The notes: a model not told the origin generated them from the sequence alone. Positions 52,131 to 63,884 are shown, counted from the stretch's first letter. The stretch: 64,000 nt of DNA from Moringa oleifera (GCA_021397835.1 JAJFZO010000503.1:26001-90000), one strand, 5' to 3'. Numbers and translations are program-made.

Positions 52131-52765
52131 ACAAGCTTGATGGTGTGGGGGGTGAAGCTAACAACGATGCATGCTACGTGAGGGCCAAATTGTTGGGGGG
52201 ATTTCTAGCATGCGGAGTGCTTAATCGCAGACCCTCGAGGCGGCAGACGTGGGGTTTGAACTCGACCCTCAGGCTTGCCTAGGTGGACTCGTTGTGCAGC
52301 ATGATCGATGACACTATCGTCATCCGTTAGCAACGAGCGAGCCACACGGCCAGCCTGGGCACCCCTACTGCCAAGGCCACATCGGTGGGAAAAAACGTGG
52401 GCAACGAAACGAGAATAATCGTGGCATAATGAGCTGGGATGTGGCTAGACAAGCTCGATGGTGTGGGCAACGAAGCTAACGATGATGCATGCTACGTGAA
52501 GGCAAAATTATTGGGGGGATTTCGAGCATGCGGAGTGCTTCGTCGCAGGCCCTCAAGGCGGCAGACGTGGGGTTGGATCTCGACGCTCATGCTTGCCAAG
52601 GCGGACTCGTTGCGTAGCACGATCGACGACACGATCCTCGACCGTTAGAAACAAGTGAGCCACACGGCCAGCCTGGGCACCCCTGCTGTCAAGGCCTCAT
52701 CGGTGGGAAAAACGTGGGCAACGAAGCAAGAATAATAATGCGATAATGAGCTGGGATGTGGCTAG
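52131..52765 (+). repeat. 635-base two-unit HOR, copy 1
   Basis: An E-start unit (agctaacaacgatgc, ttctagcatgcgg, tttgaactcgaccctc) is followed by a C-like unit (gtgaaggcaaaattattg). The pair repeats at 52766. Confidence 0.86.
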
Positions 52766-53400
52766 ACAAGCTTGATGGTGTGGGGGGTGAAGCTAACAAC
52801 GATGCATGCTATGTGAGGGCCAAATTGTTGGGGGGATTTCTAGCATGCAGAGTGCTTAATCGCAGAATCTCGAGGCGGCAGACGTGGGGTTTGAACTCGA
52901 CCCTCAGGCTTGCCTAGGTGGACTCGTTGTGCAGCATGATCGATGACAATATCGTCATCCGTTAGCAACGAGCGAGCCACACGGCCAGCCTGGGCACCCC
53001 TACTGCCAAGGCCGCATCGGTGGGAAAAAACGTGGGCAACGAAACGAGAATAATCGTGGCATAATGAGCTAGGATGTGGCTAGACAAGCTCGATGGTGTG
53101 GGCGGCGAAGCTAACGATGATGGATGCTACATGAAGGCAAAATTATTGGGGGGATTTCGAGCATGTGGAGTGCTTCATCGCAGGCCCTCAAGGCGGCAGA
53201 CGTGGGGTTGGATCTTGACGCTCATGCTTGCCTAGGCGGACTCGTTGCGCAGCGCGATCGACGACATGATCGTCGACCGTTAGCAATGAGTGAGCCACAC
53301 GGCCAGCTTAGGCACCCCTGCTGCCAAGGCCTCATCGGTGGGAAAAACGTGGGCAACGAAGCGAGAATAATCGTACGATAATGAGCTGGGATGTGGCTAG
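52766..53400 (+). repeat. 635-base two-unit HOR, copy 2
   Basis: Repeats the bases listed for 52131-52765 with few changes (ctatgtgaggg, cagaatctcgagg). A third, weaker E-plus-C pair begins at 53401. Confidence 0.86.
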
Positions 53401-54355
53401 ACAAGCTTGATGGTGTGGGAGGCTAAGATAACGATGATGCATGCTACGTGTGGGCCAAATTGTTGGGGGGATTTCAAGCATGCAGAGTGCTTCATCGCAG
53501 GCCCTCGAGGCGGCAGACGTGGGGTTTGATCTCGACACTAAGGCTTGCCTAGGTGGACTCGTTGTGTAGCGTGATCGATGACACTATCGCCATCCTTTAG
53601 AAACGAGCGAGCCACACGGCCAGCCTGGGCACCCCTACAGCCAAGGCCGCATCGGTGGGAGAAAACATGGGCAACAAAGCGAGAATAATCGTGGCATAAT
53701 GAGCTGGGATGTGGCTAGACAAGCTCGATGGTGTGGGCGGCGCAGCTAACGATGATGCATGCTACGTGAGGGCAAAATTGTTGGGGGGATTTCGAGCATG
53801 TGGAGTGCTTCGTCGCAGGCCCTCAAGGCGGCAGACGTGGGGTTCGATCTCGACGCTCATGCTTGCCTAGGCGGACTCGTTGCGCAGCGTGATCGACGAC
53901 ACCATCGTCGGCAGTTAGCAATGAGCGAGCCACACGGCCAACCTGGGCACCCCTACTGCCAAGGCCTCATCGGTGGGAAAAAATGTTGGCAACGAAGCGA
54001 GAATAATCATCGGATAATGAGCTGGGATATGGATAGACAAGCTCGATGGTGTGGGCGGCAAAGCTCACGATGATCCATGCTACGCGAGGGCCAAATCATT
54101 GGGGGGATTTCAAGAATGCGGAGTGCTTCTTCGCAGGGCCATCGAGGCGGCAGACGTGGGGTTTGATCTCGACGCTCAGGCTTGCCTAGGTGGACTCGTT
54201 GTGCAGTGCCATCGATGACACTATTGTCGTCCGTTAGCAACGAGCGAGCCACAAGGGAAGCCTGGGCACCCCTACTGCGAAGGCCCCATAAGTGGGAAAA
54301 AACGTGGGCAACGAAGCGAGAATACTCGTGGGATAATGAGCTGGGATGTGGCTAG

Positions 54356-55943
54356 ACAAGCTCGATGGTGTGGACGGCGAAGCTAACGATGATGCATGCT
54401 ACATGAGGGCCAAATTGTTGGGGGAATTTCAAGCAAGCAGAGTGCTTCGTCACAGGCCCTCCGGGCGGCAGACGTGGGATTGGATCTCGACGCTCATGCT
54501 TGCCTAGGCGGACTCGTTGCGCAGGGCGATCGACGACATGATCGTCGGCCGTTAGAAACGAGCGAGCCACAATGCCAGCCTCGGTACCCCTACTGCCAAG
54601 GCCTCATCGGTGGGAAAAACGTGGGCAACGAGGCGAGAATAATCGTGGGATAATGAGCTGGGATATGGCTAGACAAGCTTGATGGTGTGGGCGGCAAAGG
54701 TCACGATGATGCATGCTACGCAAGGGCCAAATCGTTGGGGGGATTTCGAGAATGTGGAGTGCTTCTTCACAGGGCCATCGAGGTGGCAGATGTGGGGTTT
54801 GATCTCGACGCTCAGGCTTGCCTAGGTGGACTCGTTGTGCAGCGTCATCGATGACACTATTGTCGTCCGTTAGCAACGAGCGAGCCACACGGCCAGCCTG
54901 GGCACCGCTACTGCGAAGGCCTCATAAGTGGGAAAAAACGTGGGCAACGAAGCGAGAATAATCGTGGAATAATGATCTGGGATGTGGCTAGACTAGCTCG
55001 ATGGTGTGGGCCGCGCAGCTAACGATGATGCATGCTACGTGAGGGCAAAATTGTTGGGGGGATTTCGAGCATGTGGAGTGCTTCATCGCAGGCCCCCGAG
55101 GTGGCAGCCGTGGGGTTGGATCTCGACGCTCAGGCTTGCCTAGGCGAACTCGTTGCGCAGCGCGATCGATGACACGATTGTCGACCATTAGCAACGAGCG
55201 AGCCACATGGCCAGCCTGGGCACCCCTACTGCCAAGGCCTCATTGGTGGGAAAAGCGTGGGCAACGAAGCGAGAATAATCATCAGATAATGAGCTGGGAT
55301 TTGGCTAGACAAGCTCTATGGTGTGGGTGGCGATGCAAACAATGATGCATGCCACGTGAGGGCCAAATTGTTGGGGGGATTTCGAGCATGCAGAGTGCTT
55401 CATCGTAGGCCTTCGAGGCAGCAGAGGTGGCGTTTGCTCTCGACGCTCAGGCTTGCTTAGGTGGACTCGTTGTGCAGCGTGATCGAAGACGTTATCGTCG
55501 GCCGTTAGCAACGAGCGAGCCACACGGCCAGCCTGGGCACCCCTACTGCCAAGGCCTCATCAGTGGGAAAAAACGTGGGCAACGAAGCGAGAATAATCGT
55601 GGGATAATGAGCTGGGATGTGGCTAGACAAGCTCGATGGTGTGGGCAGCGAAGCTACCGTTGATGCATGCTACGTGAGGGCCAAATTGTTCGGGGGATTT
55701 CAAGCATGCGAAGTGCTTCGTCGCAGGCCCTCGAGGTGGCAGACGTGGGGTTGGATCTCGACGCTCATGCTTGCCAAGGCGGACTCGTTGCGTAGCGCGA
55801 TCGACGACACGATCGTCGACCGTTAGAAACAAGTGAGCCACACGGCCAGCCTGGGCACCCCTGCTGCCAAGGCCTCATCAGTGGGAAAAACGTTGGCAAC
55901 GAAGCAAGAATAATCATGTGATAATGAGCTGGGATGTGGCTAG
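54356..55943 (+). repeat. Five-unit segment, copy 2
   Basis: Counterpart of 50556-52130. After 55943 this copy continues with a unit resembling 48972, while the first copy continues with an E unit. This locates a second exchange at a unit start. Confidence 0.86.
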
Positions 55944-56710
55944 ACAAGCTCGATGGTGTGGGCGGCGAAGATCACGATGATGCATGCTACGCGAGGGCCA
56001 AATCATTAGGGGGATTTCGAGAATGCGGAGTGCTTCTTCGCAGGCCCTCAAGGCGGCAGACGTGGGGTTTGATCTCGACCCACAGGCTTGCCTAGGTGGA
56101 CTCGTTGCGCAGCGTGATCGATGACACTATCGTCGTCCGTTAGCAACGAGCGAGCCACACGGCCAGCCTGGGCACCCCTACTGCCAAGGCCTCATAAGTG
56201 GGAAAAAACGTGGGCAACGAAGCGAGGATAATCGTGGGATATTGAGCTAGGATGTGGCTAGACAAGCTCGATGGTGTGGGCGGCGAAGCGAACGATGATG
56301 CATGCTACGTGAAGGCGAAATTGTTAGGGCAATTTCGAGAATGCGGAGTGCTTTGTCGCAGGCCCTCGAGGCGGCAGACGTGGGGTTGGATCTCGACGCT
56401 CATGCTTGCCTAGGTTGACTGATTGCGCAGCGTGATCGACGACACGATCGTCGGCCGTTAGCAACGAGCGAGCCACACGGCCAGCCTGGGCACCCCTACT
56501 GCCAAGGCCTCATTGGTGGGAAAAACGTGGGCAATGAAGCGAGAATAATCGTGGGATAATGAGCTGGGATATCGCTAGACAAGCTCGATGGTGTGGGCGG
56601 CGAAGCTGACGATGATGAATGCTACGCGAGGGCCAAATCGTTGGTGGCATTTCGAGAATGCGGAGTGCTTCTTCGCAGGCCCTTGAGCGGCAGACGTGGG
56701 GTTGGATCTC
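55944..56710 (+). repeat. Segment copied from about 7 kb upstream, copy 2
   Basis: Counterpart of 48972-49737. The two diverge near 56710, where this copy reads ctcaatgctcagg and the other ctcgacgctcatg. Confidence 0.86.
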
Positions 56711-57529
56711 AATGCTCAGGCTTGCCTAGGCGGACTCATTGCGTAGCGCGATCAAAGATACGATCGTCGACCGTTAGCAACGAGCAAGCCACACGGCTAG
56801 CATGGGCACCCCTGCTGCCAAGGCCTCATCGGTGGGAAAAACGTGGGCAACGAAGCGAGAATAATCGTGCGATAATGAGCTGGGATATGGCTAGACAAGC
56901 TCAATGGTGTGGGCGGCGAAGCTAACGGTGATGCATGCTACGTGAGGGCGGAATTGTTGGGGGGATTTCGAGCATGCGGAGTGCTTCGTCGTAGGCCCTC
57001 GGGACAGCAGACGTGCGGTTAGATCTCGACGCTCATGCTTGCCTAGGCGGACTCGTTGCGCAGCGCGATCGACGACACGATCGTCGGCCGTTAGAAACGA
57101 GCGAGCCACACGGCCAGCCTCGACACCCCTACTGCCAAGGCCTCATTGGTAGGAAAAACGTGGGCAACGAAGCGAGAATAATCGTGGGATAATAAGCTAG
57201 GATATGGCTACACAAGCTCGATGGTGTGGGCGGCGAAGCTCACGATGATGCATGCTATGCGAGGGCCAAATCGTTGAGGGATTTCGAGAATGCGGAGTCC
57301 TTCTTCGCAGGGGCCTCGACGCGGCAGACGTGGGGTTTGATCTCGACGCTTAGGCTTGCTTAGGTGGACTCGTTGTGCAGCGTGATCGATGACACTATCA
57401 TCGTTCGTTAGCAACGAGCGAGCCACACGGCTAGCCTGGGCACCCCTACTGCCAAGGCCTCATCGGTCGAAAAAAACGTGGGCAATGAAGCCAGAATAAT
57501 CGTGGGATAATGAGCTGGGATGTGGCTAG

Positions 57530-59436
57530 GCAAGCTCGATGGTGTGGGCGGCAAAGCTAACGATGATGCATGCTACGTGAGGGCCAAATTGTTGGGGGGA
57601 TTTCGAGCATGCGGAGTGCTTCATCGCAGGCCCTCGAGGTGGCAGACGTGGGGTTGGATCTCGACGCTCATGCTTGCCTTGACGGACTCATTGCGCAGTG
57701 CGATCAACAACACGATCGTCAGCCGTTAAAAATGAGCGAGCCATACGGCCAGCCTCGGCACCCTTACTGCCAAGGCCTCATTGGTGGGAAAAACGTGGGC
57801 AACGAAGCGAGAATAATCGTGGGATAATGAGCTGGGATATGGCTAGACAAGCTCGATGGTGTGGGCGGCGAAGCTCACGATGATGCATGCTACACGAAGG
57901 CGAAATCATTGGGGGGATTTCGAGATTGCGGAGTGCTTCTTCGCAGGGCCCCTCGAGGCGGCAGACGTTGGGTTTGATCTCGACGCTCAGGCTTGCCTAG
58001 GTGGACTCGTTGTGCAGCGTGATCGATGACACTATCGTCGTCCGTTAGCAACGAGCGAGCCACACGGCCAGCATGGGCACCCCTACTGGCAAGGCCTCAT
58101 CGGTGGGAAAAAACGTGGGCAACGAAGCGAGAATAATCGTGGGATAATGAGCTGGGATGTGGCTAGACAAGCTCGATGGTATGGGCTGCGAAGCTAACGA
58201 TGATGCATGCTACATGAGGGCCAAATTGTTGGGGGCATTTCGAGCATGCAGAGTGCTTCGTCACAGGCCCTCGAGGTGGCAGACATGGGGTTGGATCTCG
58301 ATGCTCATGCTTGCCTAGGCGGGCTCGTTGCGCAGCGCGATCGACGACACGATCGTCGGCCGTTAGCAATGAGCGAGCCACACGGCCAGCCTGGGCACCC
58401 CTAGTGCCAAGGCCTCATCGGTGGGAAAAATGTGGGCAACGAAGCGAGAATAATCATGGGATAATGAGCTGGGATATGGCTAGACAAGCTCGATGGTGTG
58501 GGCAGCGAAGCAAACGATGATGCATGCTACGGGAAGGCCAATTTGTTGGGGGGATTTCGAGCATGCAGAGTGCTTTGTCGCAGGCCCTCGAGGTGGTAGA
58601 CGTGGGGTTTGATCTCAACGCTCAGGCTTGCCTAGGTGGACTCGTTGTGTAGTGTGATCTGTGACACTATCGTCGTCCGTTAGCAACGAGCGAGCCACAC
58701 GGCCAGCCTGGGCACCACTACTGCCAAGGCCTGATCGGTAGGAAAAAACGTGGGCAACGAAGCGAGAATAATCGTGGGATAATGAGCTGGGATGTGGCTA
58801 GACAAGCTCGATGGTATGGGCGGCGAAGCTAACGATGATGCATGCTACGTGAGGGCCAAATTGTTGGGGGGATTTCGAGCATACAGAGTGCTTCGTCGCA
58901 GGCCCTCGAGGCGACAGACGTGGGGTTGGATCTCGACGCTCATGCCTGAATAGGTTGACTCGTTGCGCAGCGCGATCGACGACATGATCGTCGACCGTTA
59001 GCAACGAGTGAGCCACACGGCCAGTCTGGGCACCCCTACTGCCAAGGCCTCATGAGTGGGAAAAATGTCGGCAATGAAGTGAGAATAACCGTGGGATAAT
59101 GAGCTGGGATGTGGCTAGACAAGCTCGATGGTTTGGGCAGCGAAGCTCACGATGATGCATGCTACGTGAGGGCCAAATCGTTGGGGGGATTTCGAGAATG
59201 CGGAGTGCTTTTTCGCAGGCCCTTGAGGCGACAGACGTGGGGTTGAATCTCGACGCTCAAGCTTGCCTCGGTGTACTCGTTGCGCAGCGCGATCGAAGAC
59301 ATGATTGTCGGCCGTTAGCAACGAGCGAGCTACACGGCCAGCCTGGGCGCCCCTACTGCCAAGGCCTCATCAGTGGGAAAAAACGTGGGCAACGTAGCGA
59401 GAATAATCGTGGGATAATGAGCTGGGATATGGCTAG
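57530..59436 (+). repeat. 1907-base six-unit HOR, copy 1
   Basis: Matches 59437-61342 at a constant offset of 1906-1907. Shared bases include acgaaggc in the second unit, ttgggggcatttc in the third, cacccctagtgcc, gctcatgcctg and tcggtgtactcg. Local single-base differences separate the copies. Confidence 0.88.
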
Positions 59437-61342
59437 ACAGGCTCGATGGTGTGGGCGACGAAGCGAACGATGATGCATGCTACGTGAAGGGCAAATTATT
59501 GGGGGGATTTTGAGCATGCGGAGTGCTTCATCGCAGGCCCTCGAGGTGGCAGACGTGGGGTTGGATCTCGACACTCATGCTTGCCTTGGCGGACTCATTG
59601 TGCAGTGCGATCGACGACTCAATCGTCAGCCGTTAGAAACGAGCGAGCCATACGGTCAGCCTCGGCACCCCTACTGCCAAGGACTCATTGGTGGGAAAAA
59701 CGTGGGCAACGAAGCGAGAATAATCGTGGGATAATGAGCTGGGATATGGCTAGAAAAGCTTGATGGTGTGGGCGGCGAAGCTCACGATGATGCATGCTAC
59801 ACGAAGGCCAAATCATTGGGAGGATTTCGAGATTGCGGAGTGCTTCTTCACAGGGCCATCAAGGCGGCAGACGTGGGGTTTGATCTCGACGCTCAGGCTT
59901 GCCTAGGTGGACTCGTTGTGCAGTGTGATCGATGACACTATCGTTGTCCGTTAGCAACGAGCGAGCCACATGGCAAGCCTGGGCCCCCCTACTGCCAAGG
60001 CCTTATCGGTAGGAAAAAACGTGGGCAACGAAACGAGAATAATCGTGGGATTATGAGTTAGGATGTGGCTAGACAAGCTCGATGGTGTGGGCGGCGAAGC
60101 TAACGATGATGCATGCTACCTGAGGGCAAAATTGTTGGGGGCATTTCGAGCATGCAGAGTGCTTCGTCACAGGCCCTCGAGGTGGCAGACGTGGGGTTGG
60201 ATCTCGACGCTCATGCTTGCCTAGGCGGACTCGTTGCGTAGCGCGATCGATGACACGATCTTCGGCCGTTAGCAACGAGCGAGCCACGCGGCCAGCCTGG
60301 GCACCCCTAGTGCCAAGGCCTCATCGGTGGGAAAAATGTGGGCAACGAAGCGAGAATAATCATGGGATAATGAGCTGGGATATGGCTAGACAAGCTCGAT
60401 GGTGTGGGCGGCGAAGCGAACGATGATGCATGCTACGTGAAGGCCAAATTGTTGGGGGGATTTTCGAGCGTGCGGAGTGCTTCGTCGCAGGCCCTCGAGG
60501 TGGTAGACGTGGGGTTTGATCTCGACGCTCAGGCTTGCCTAGGTGGACTCGTTGAGTAGCGTGATCGATGACACTATCGTCGTCCGTTAGCAACGACCGA
60601 GCCACACGGCCAGGCTGGGCACCCCTACTGCCAAGGCCTCATCGGTGGGAAAAAACGTGGGCAACGAAGCGAGAATAATCGTCGGATATTGAGCTGGGAT
60701 GTGGCTAGACAAGCTCGATGGTGTGGGCAGCGAAGCTAACGATGATGCATGCTACGTGAGGGCCAAATTGTTGGGGGGATTTTGAGCATACGGAGTGCTT
60801 CGTCGCAGGCCCTCGAGGCGACAGACGTGGGGTTGGATCTCGACGCTCATGCCTGCCTAGATTGACTCGTTGCGCAGCGCTAACGACGACACGATCGTCG
60901 GCCGTTAGCAACGAGCGAGCCACACGGCCAGCCTAGGCACCCCTACTGCCAAGGCCTCATCAGTGGGAAAAATATCGGCAACGAAGCGAGAATAATCATG
61001 GGATAATGAGCTGGGATGTGGCTAGACAAGCTCGATGGTTTGGGCGACGAAGCTCATGATCATGCATGCTACGCGAGGGCCAAATCGTTGGGGGGATTTC
61101 AAGAATGCGGAGTGCTTCTTCACAGGCCCTTGAGGCGACAGACGTGGGGTTGGATCTCGACGCTCAGGCTTGCCTCGGTGTACTCGTTGTGCAGCGCGAT
61201 CGTAGACATGATCGTCGGCCGTTAGCAACGAGCGAGCCACACGGCCAGCCAGGGCACCCCTAGTGCCAAGGCCTCATCGGTGGGAAAAATGTGGGCAACG
61301 AAGCGAGAATAATCATGGGATAATGAGTTGGGATATGGCTAG
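59437..61342 (+). repeat. 1907-base six-unit HOR, copy 2
   Basis: Second copy of 57530-59436. Its cacccctagtgcc unit and the following gggattttcgagc unit recur once more 953 bases downstream (60301 and 61254), so a three-unit exchange followed. Confidence 0.88.
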
Positions 61343-63564
61343 ACAAGCTCGATGGTGTGGGCGGCGAAGCGAATTATGATGCATGCTACGTGAAGGCCAA
61401 ATTGTTGGGGGGATTTTCGAGCATGCGGAGTGCTTCGTCGCAGGCCCTCAAGGTGGTAGACGTGGGGTTTGATCTCGACACTTAGGCTTGCCTAGGTTGA
61501 CTCGCTGTGTAGCGTGATCGATGACACTATCGTCGTCCGTTAGCAACGAGCGAGTCACACGGCCAGGCTGGGCACCCCTACTGCCAAGGCCTCATCGGTG
61601 GGAAAAAACGTGGGCAACAAAGCGAGAATAATCGTCGGATAATGAGCTGGGATGTGGCTAGACAAGCTCGATGGTGTGGGCGGTGAAGCTAACGATGATG
61701 CATGCTACGTGAGGGCCAAATTGTTGGGGGGATTTCGAGCATGCCGAGTGCTTCGTCGCAGGCCCTCGGGGCGGCAGACGTGGGGTTGGATCTCGACGCT
61801 CATGCTTGCCTAGGCCGACTCGTTGCGCAGCGCGATCGATGACACGATCATCGGCCGTTAGAAACGAGCGAGCCACGCGGCCAACCTCGGCACCCCTGCT
61901 GCCAAGGGCTCATTGGTGGGAAAAACGTGGGCAACGAAGCGTGAATAATCATGGGATAATGAGCTGGGATATGGCTAGACAAGCTCGATGGTGTGGGCGG
62001 CGAAGCTCACGATGATGCATGCTACGCGAGGGCCAAATCATTGTGGGGATTTCGAGAATGCGGAGTGCTTCTTCGCAGGGCCCTCGAGGCGGCAGACGTG
62101 GGGTTTGATCTTGACGCTCAGGCTTGCCTAGGTGGACTCGTTGTGCAGTGTCATCGATGACACTATTGTCGTCCGTTAGCAACGAGCGTGCCACATAGCC
62201 AGCCTGGGCACCCCTGCTGCCAAGGCCTCATCGGTGGGAAAAACATGGGCAACGAGGCAAGAATGATTGTGGGATAATGAGCTAGGATGTGGCTAGACAA
62301 TCTCGATGGTGTGGCGGGCGAAGCTAACGATGATGCATGCTACGTGAAGGCAAAATTATTGGGGGGATTTCGAGCATGCGAAGTGCTTCATCGTAGGCCC
62401 TCGAGGCGGCAGATGCGGGGTTGGATCTCGACGCTCAGGCTTGCCTAGTCAGACTCGTTGAGCAGCGCGATCGACGACACGATCGTCGGCCGTTAGCAAC
62501 AAGCGAGCCACACGGCCAGCCTGGGCACCCCTGCTGCCAAGGCCTCATCGGTGGGAAAAACGTGGGCAATGAAGCGAGAATAATCGTGGAATAATGAGCT
62601 GGGATGTGGTTACACAAGCTCGATGGTGTGGGCGGCAAAGCTAATGATGATGCATGCTACATGAAGGCTAAATTATTGGGGGGATTTCGAGCATGCAAAA
62701 TGCTTCTTCGCAGGCCCTCGAGGCTGCAGACGTGGGGTTAGATCTCGACGCTCAGGCTTGCCTTAGCGGACTCGTTGCGCAGCGCGATCGACGACACGAT
62801 CGTCGGCCATTAGCAACGAGCAAGCCACACGGCCAGCTTGGGCACCCCTGCTGCCAAGGCCTCATCGGTGGGAAAAACATGGGCAACGAAGTGAGAATAA
62901 TCGTAGGATAATGAGCTGGGATGTGGCTAGACAAGCTCGATGTTATAGGCGGCGAAGCAAACCATGATGCATGCTACGTGAGGGCCAAATTGTTGGGGGG
63001 ATTTCGAGCATGCAGAGAGCTTCATCGCAGGCCCTCAAGGCGACAGACGTGGCGTTGGATCTCGACGCTCAGGCTTGCCTAGGTGGACTCGTTGCGCAGC
63101 GTGATCGATGACACTATCGTCGGCTGTTGGCAACGAGCGAGCCACACGGCCAGCCTGGGCACCCCTACTGCCAAGGCCTCATCGGTGGGAAAAACGTAGG
63201 CAACGAAGCGAGAATAATAGTGGGAAAACAAGCTGGGATGTGGCTAGACAAGCTCGATGGTGTGGGTGGCGAAGCTAACGATGATGCATGCTACGTGAGA
63301 GCCAAATCATTAGGGGGATTTCGAGCATGCGGAGTGCTTCGTCGTAGGCCCTCAAGGCAGCAGACGTTAGGTTAGATCTCGACGCTCAGGCCTGTCTAGG
63401 CGGACTCGTTGCGTAGCGCGATCGACTACACGATCATCGGCTGTTAGCAACGAGTGAGCTACACGGCCAGCCTGGGCACCCCAGCTGCCAAGGCCTCATT
63501 ATTTGGAAAAACGTGGGCAACGATGCGAGAATAATCGTGGGATAATGATCTGGGATTTGGCTAG
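61343..63564 (+). repeat. Terminal full-length units of the array
   Basis: Seven units of C-like, B-like and A-like character lead to the rDNA junction. The last ones have more private changes than most (gtgggaaaacaagctgg at 63222, gcagacgttaggttag at 63361, gatcgactacacgatc at 63421), as expected at an array edge with few exchange partners. Confidence 0.88.
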
Positions 63565-63614
63565 ATAAGCTCGATGGTGTGGGCGGCGAAGCTAACAATG
63601 ATCCATGCTACGTG
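63565..63614 (+). repeat. Truncated last satellite unit (about 50 bases)
   Basis: The unit starts at ataagctcgatggtgtgg and follows the satellite through atccatgctacgtga, then switches to 18S sequence. The shared base a at the switch leaves one base of uncertainty. Confidence 0.92.
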
Positions 63615-63787
63615 AATTCTGTTAATGAACTTGACCTTAGCCTACTAACTAGCTACGTGGAAGTGACCCTCCACGGCCGGCTTCTTAGAGGGACTATGGC
63701 CGCTTAGGCCAAGGAAGTTTGAGGCAATAACAGGTCTGTGATGCTCTTAGATATTCTGGGCCGCACGCATGCTACACTGATGTATTC

Positions 63788-63865
<78 letters not shown>

Positions 63866-63872
63866 TTGGTCT
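63615..63872 (+). pseudogene. Truncated, mutated 18S rRNA fragment
   Basis: The fragment follows the plant 18S rRNA 3' region from the stretch usually read aattccgttaacgaac through ctaactagctacgtgg, cttcttagagggactatgg, caataacaggtctgtgatg, ctgatgtattcaacgag, gacaggcccgggtaatc and atcattgcaattgttggtct. It is about 258 bases of a gene of roughly 1.8 kb. By recall it corresponds to about the 1350-1600 region. Both ends are broken: no 18S sequence lies upstream, and the 3' end passes directly into 5.8S/ITS2. Against the plant consensus as I remember it, I count nine C-to-T or G-to-A changes (63620, 63626, 63638, 63644, 63662, 63745, 63753, 63769, 63770) and two transversions (63631-63632). It cannot make a functional rRNA. 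Confidence 0.95.
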
Positions 63873-63884
63873 GCCTGGGTGTCA
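63869..63884 (+). pseudogene. Last bases of 5.8S rRNA fused to 18S
   Basis: The sequence gtctgcctgggtgtca matches the 3' end of plant 5.8S rRNA. Its first four bases gtct are also the end of the 18S part (ttggtct), so the fusion point lies inside this shared word. The 18S 3' end, ITS1 and most of 5.8S are absent. The fragment is short; its identity rests on the match plus the ITS2 that follows. Confidence 0.85.

Larger units (their letters stand above)
1..63614 (+). repeat. Satellite array, ~317-base unit, about 200 head-to-tail copies
   Basis: Every stretch of about 317 bases repeats the same sequence in the same orientation, with no interruption by other DNA. Landmarks in order within a unit are acaagctcgatgg (start), gatgatgcatgctacgtg, a run of six G followed by attt, gacgtggggttggatctc, gctcaggcttgcc, a variable gatcga/gataga block, gcgagccacacggccag, a run of five to seven A before cgtggg, and gataatgagctggga. 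Unit length is 316-319, partly because of the A run. The array reaches the left edge of the window, so its full size is unknown. Relation to an rDNA intergenic spacer is possible because it abuts rDNA, but the sequence alone does not prove it. I do not recognise the family. Confidence 0.97.

Noticed and set aside
1..63614. Hundreds of open frames of 60-130 codons on both strands with similar predicted proteins (for example 72-codon minus-strand frames in most units)
   Set aside because: They recur with the 317-base period, overlap on both strands in several frames, lengthen or break with single-base indels, and resemble no protein I recognise. They reflect a GC-rich repeat with few stop codons.
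1..63614. CRISPR-like array
   Set aside because: The whole unit repeats without unique spacers, the unit is far too long, and the DNA is plant nuclear.
1..63614. Centromere assignment
   Set aside because: HOR structure and a unit near twice a nucleosome core length are compatible with it, but no retroelement, CENH3 data or chromosome position is available. The rDNA neighbour equally suggests a nucleolus-organiser or other heterochromatic site.
63614..63619. EcoRI site at the satellite/18S join as proof of a cloning chimera
   Set aside because: Plant 18S at this point normally reads ttaattccg, not an EcoRI site, so ligation of two EcoRI ends does not explain it simply. The site is kept only as a note for read-level checking.
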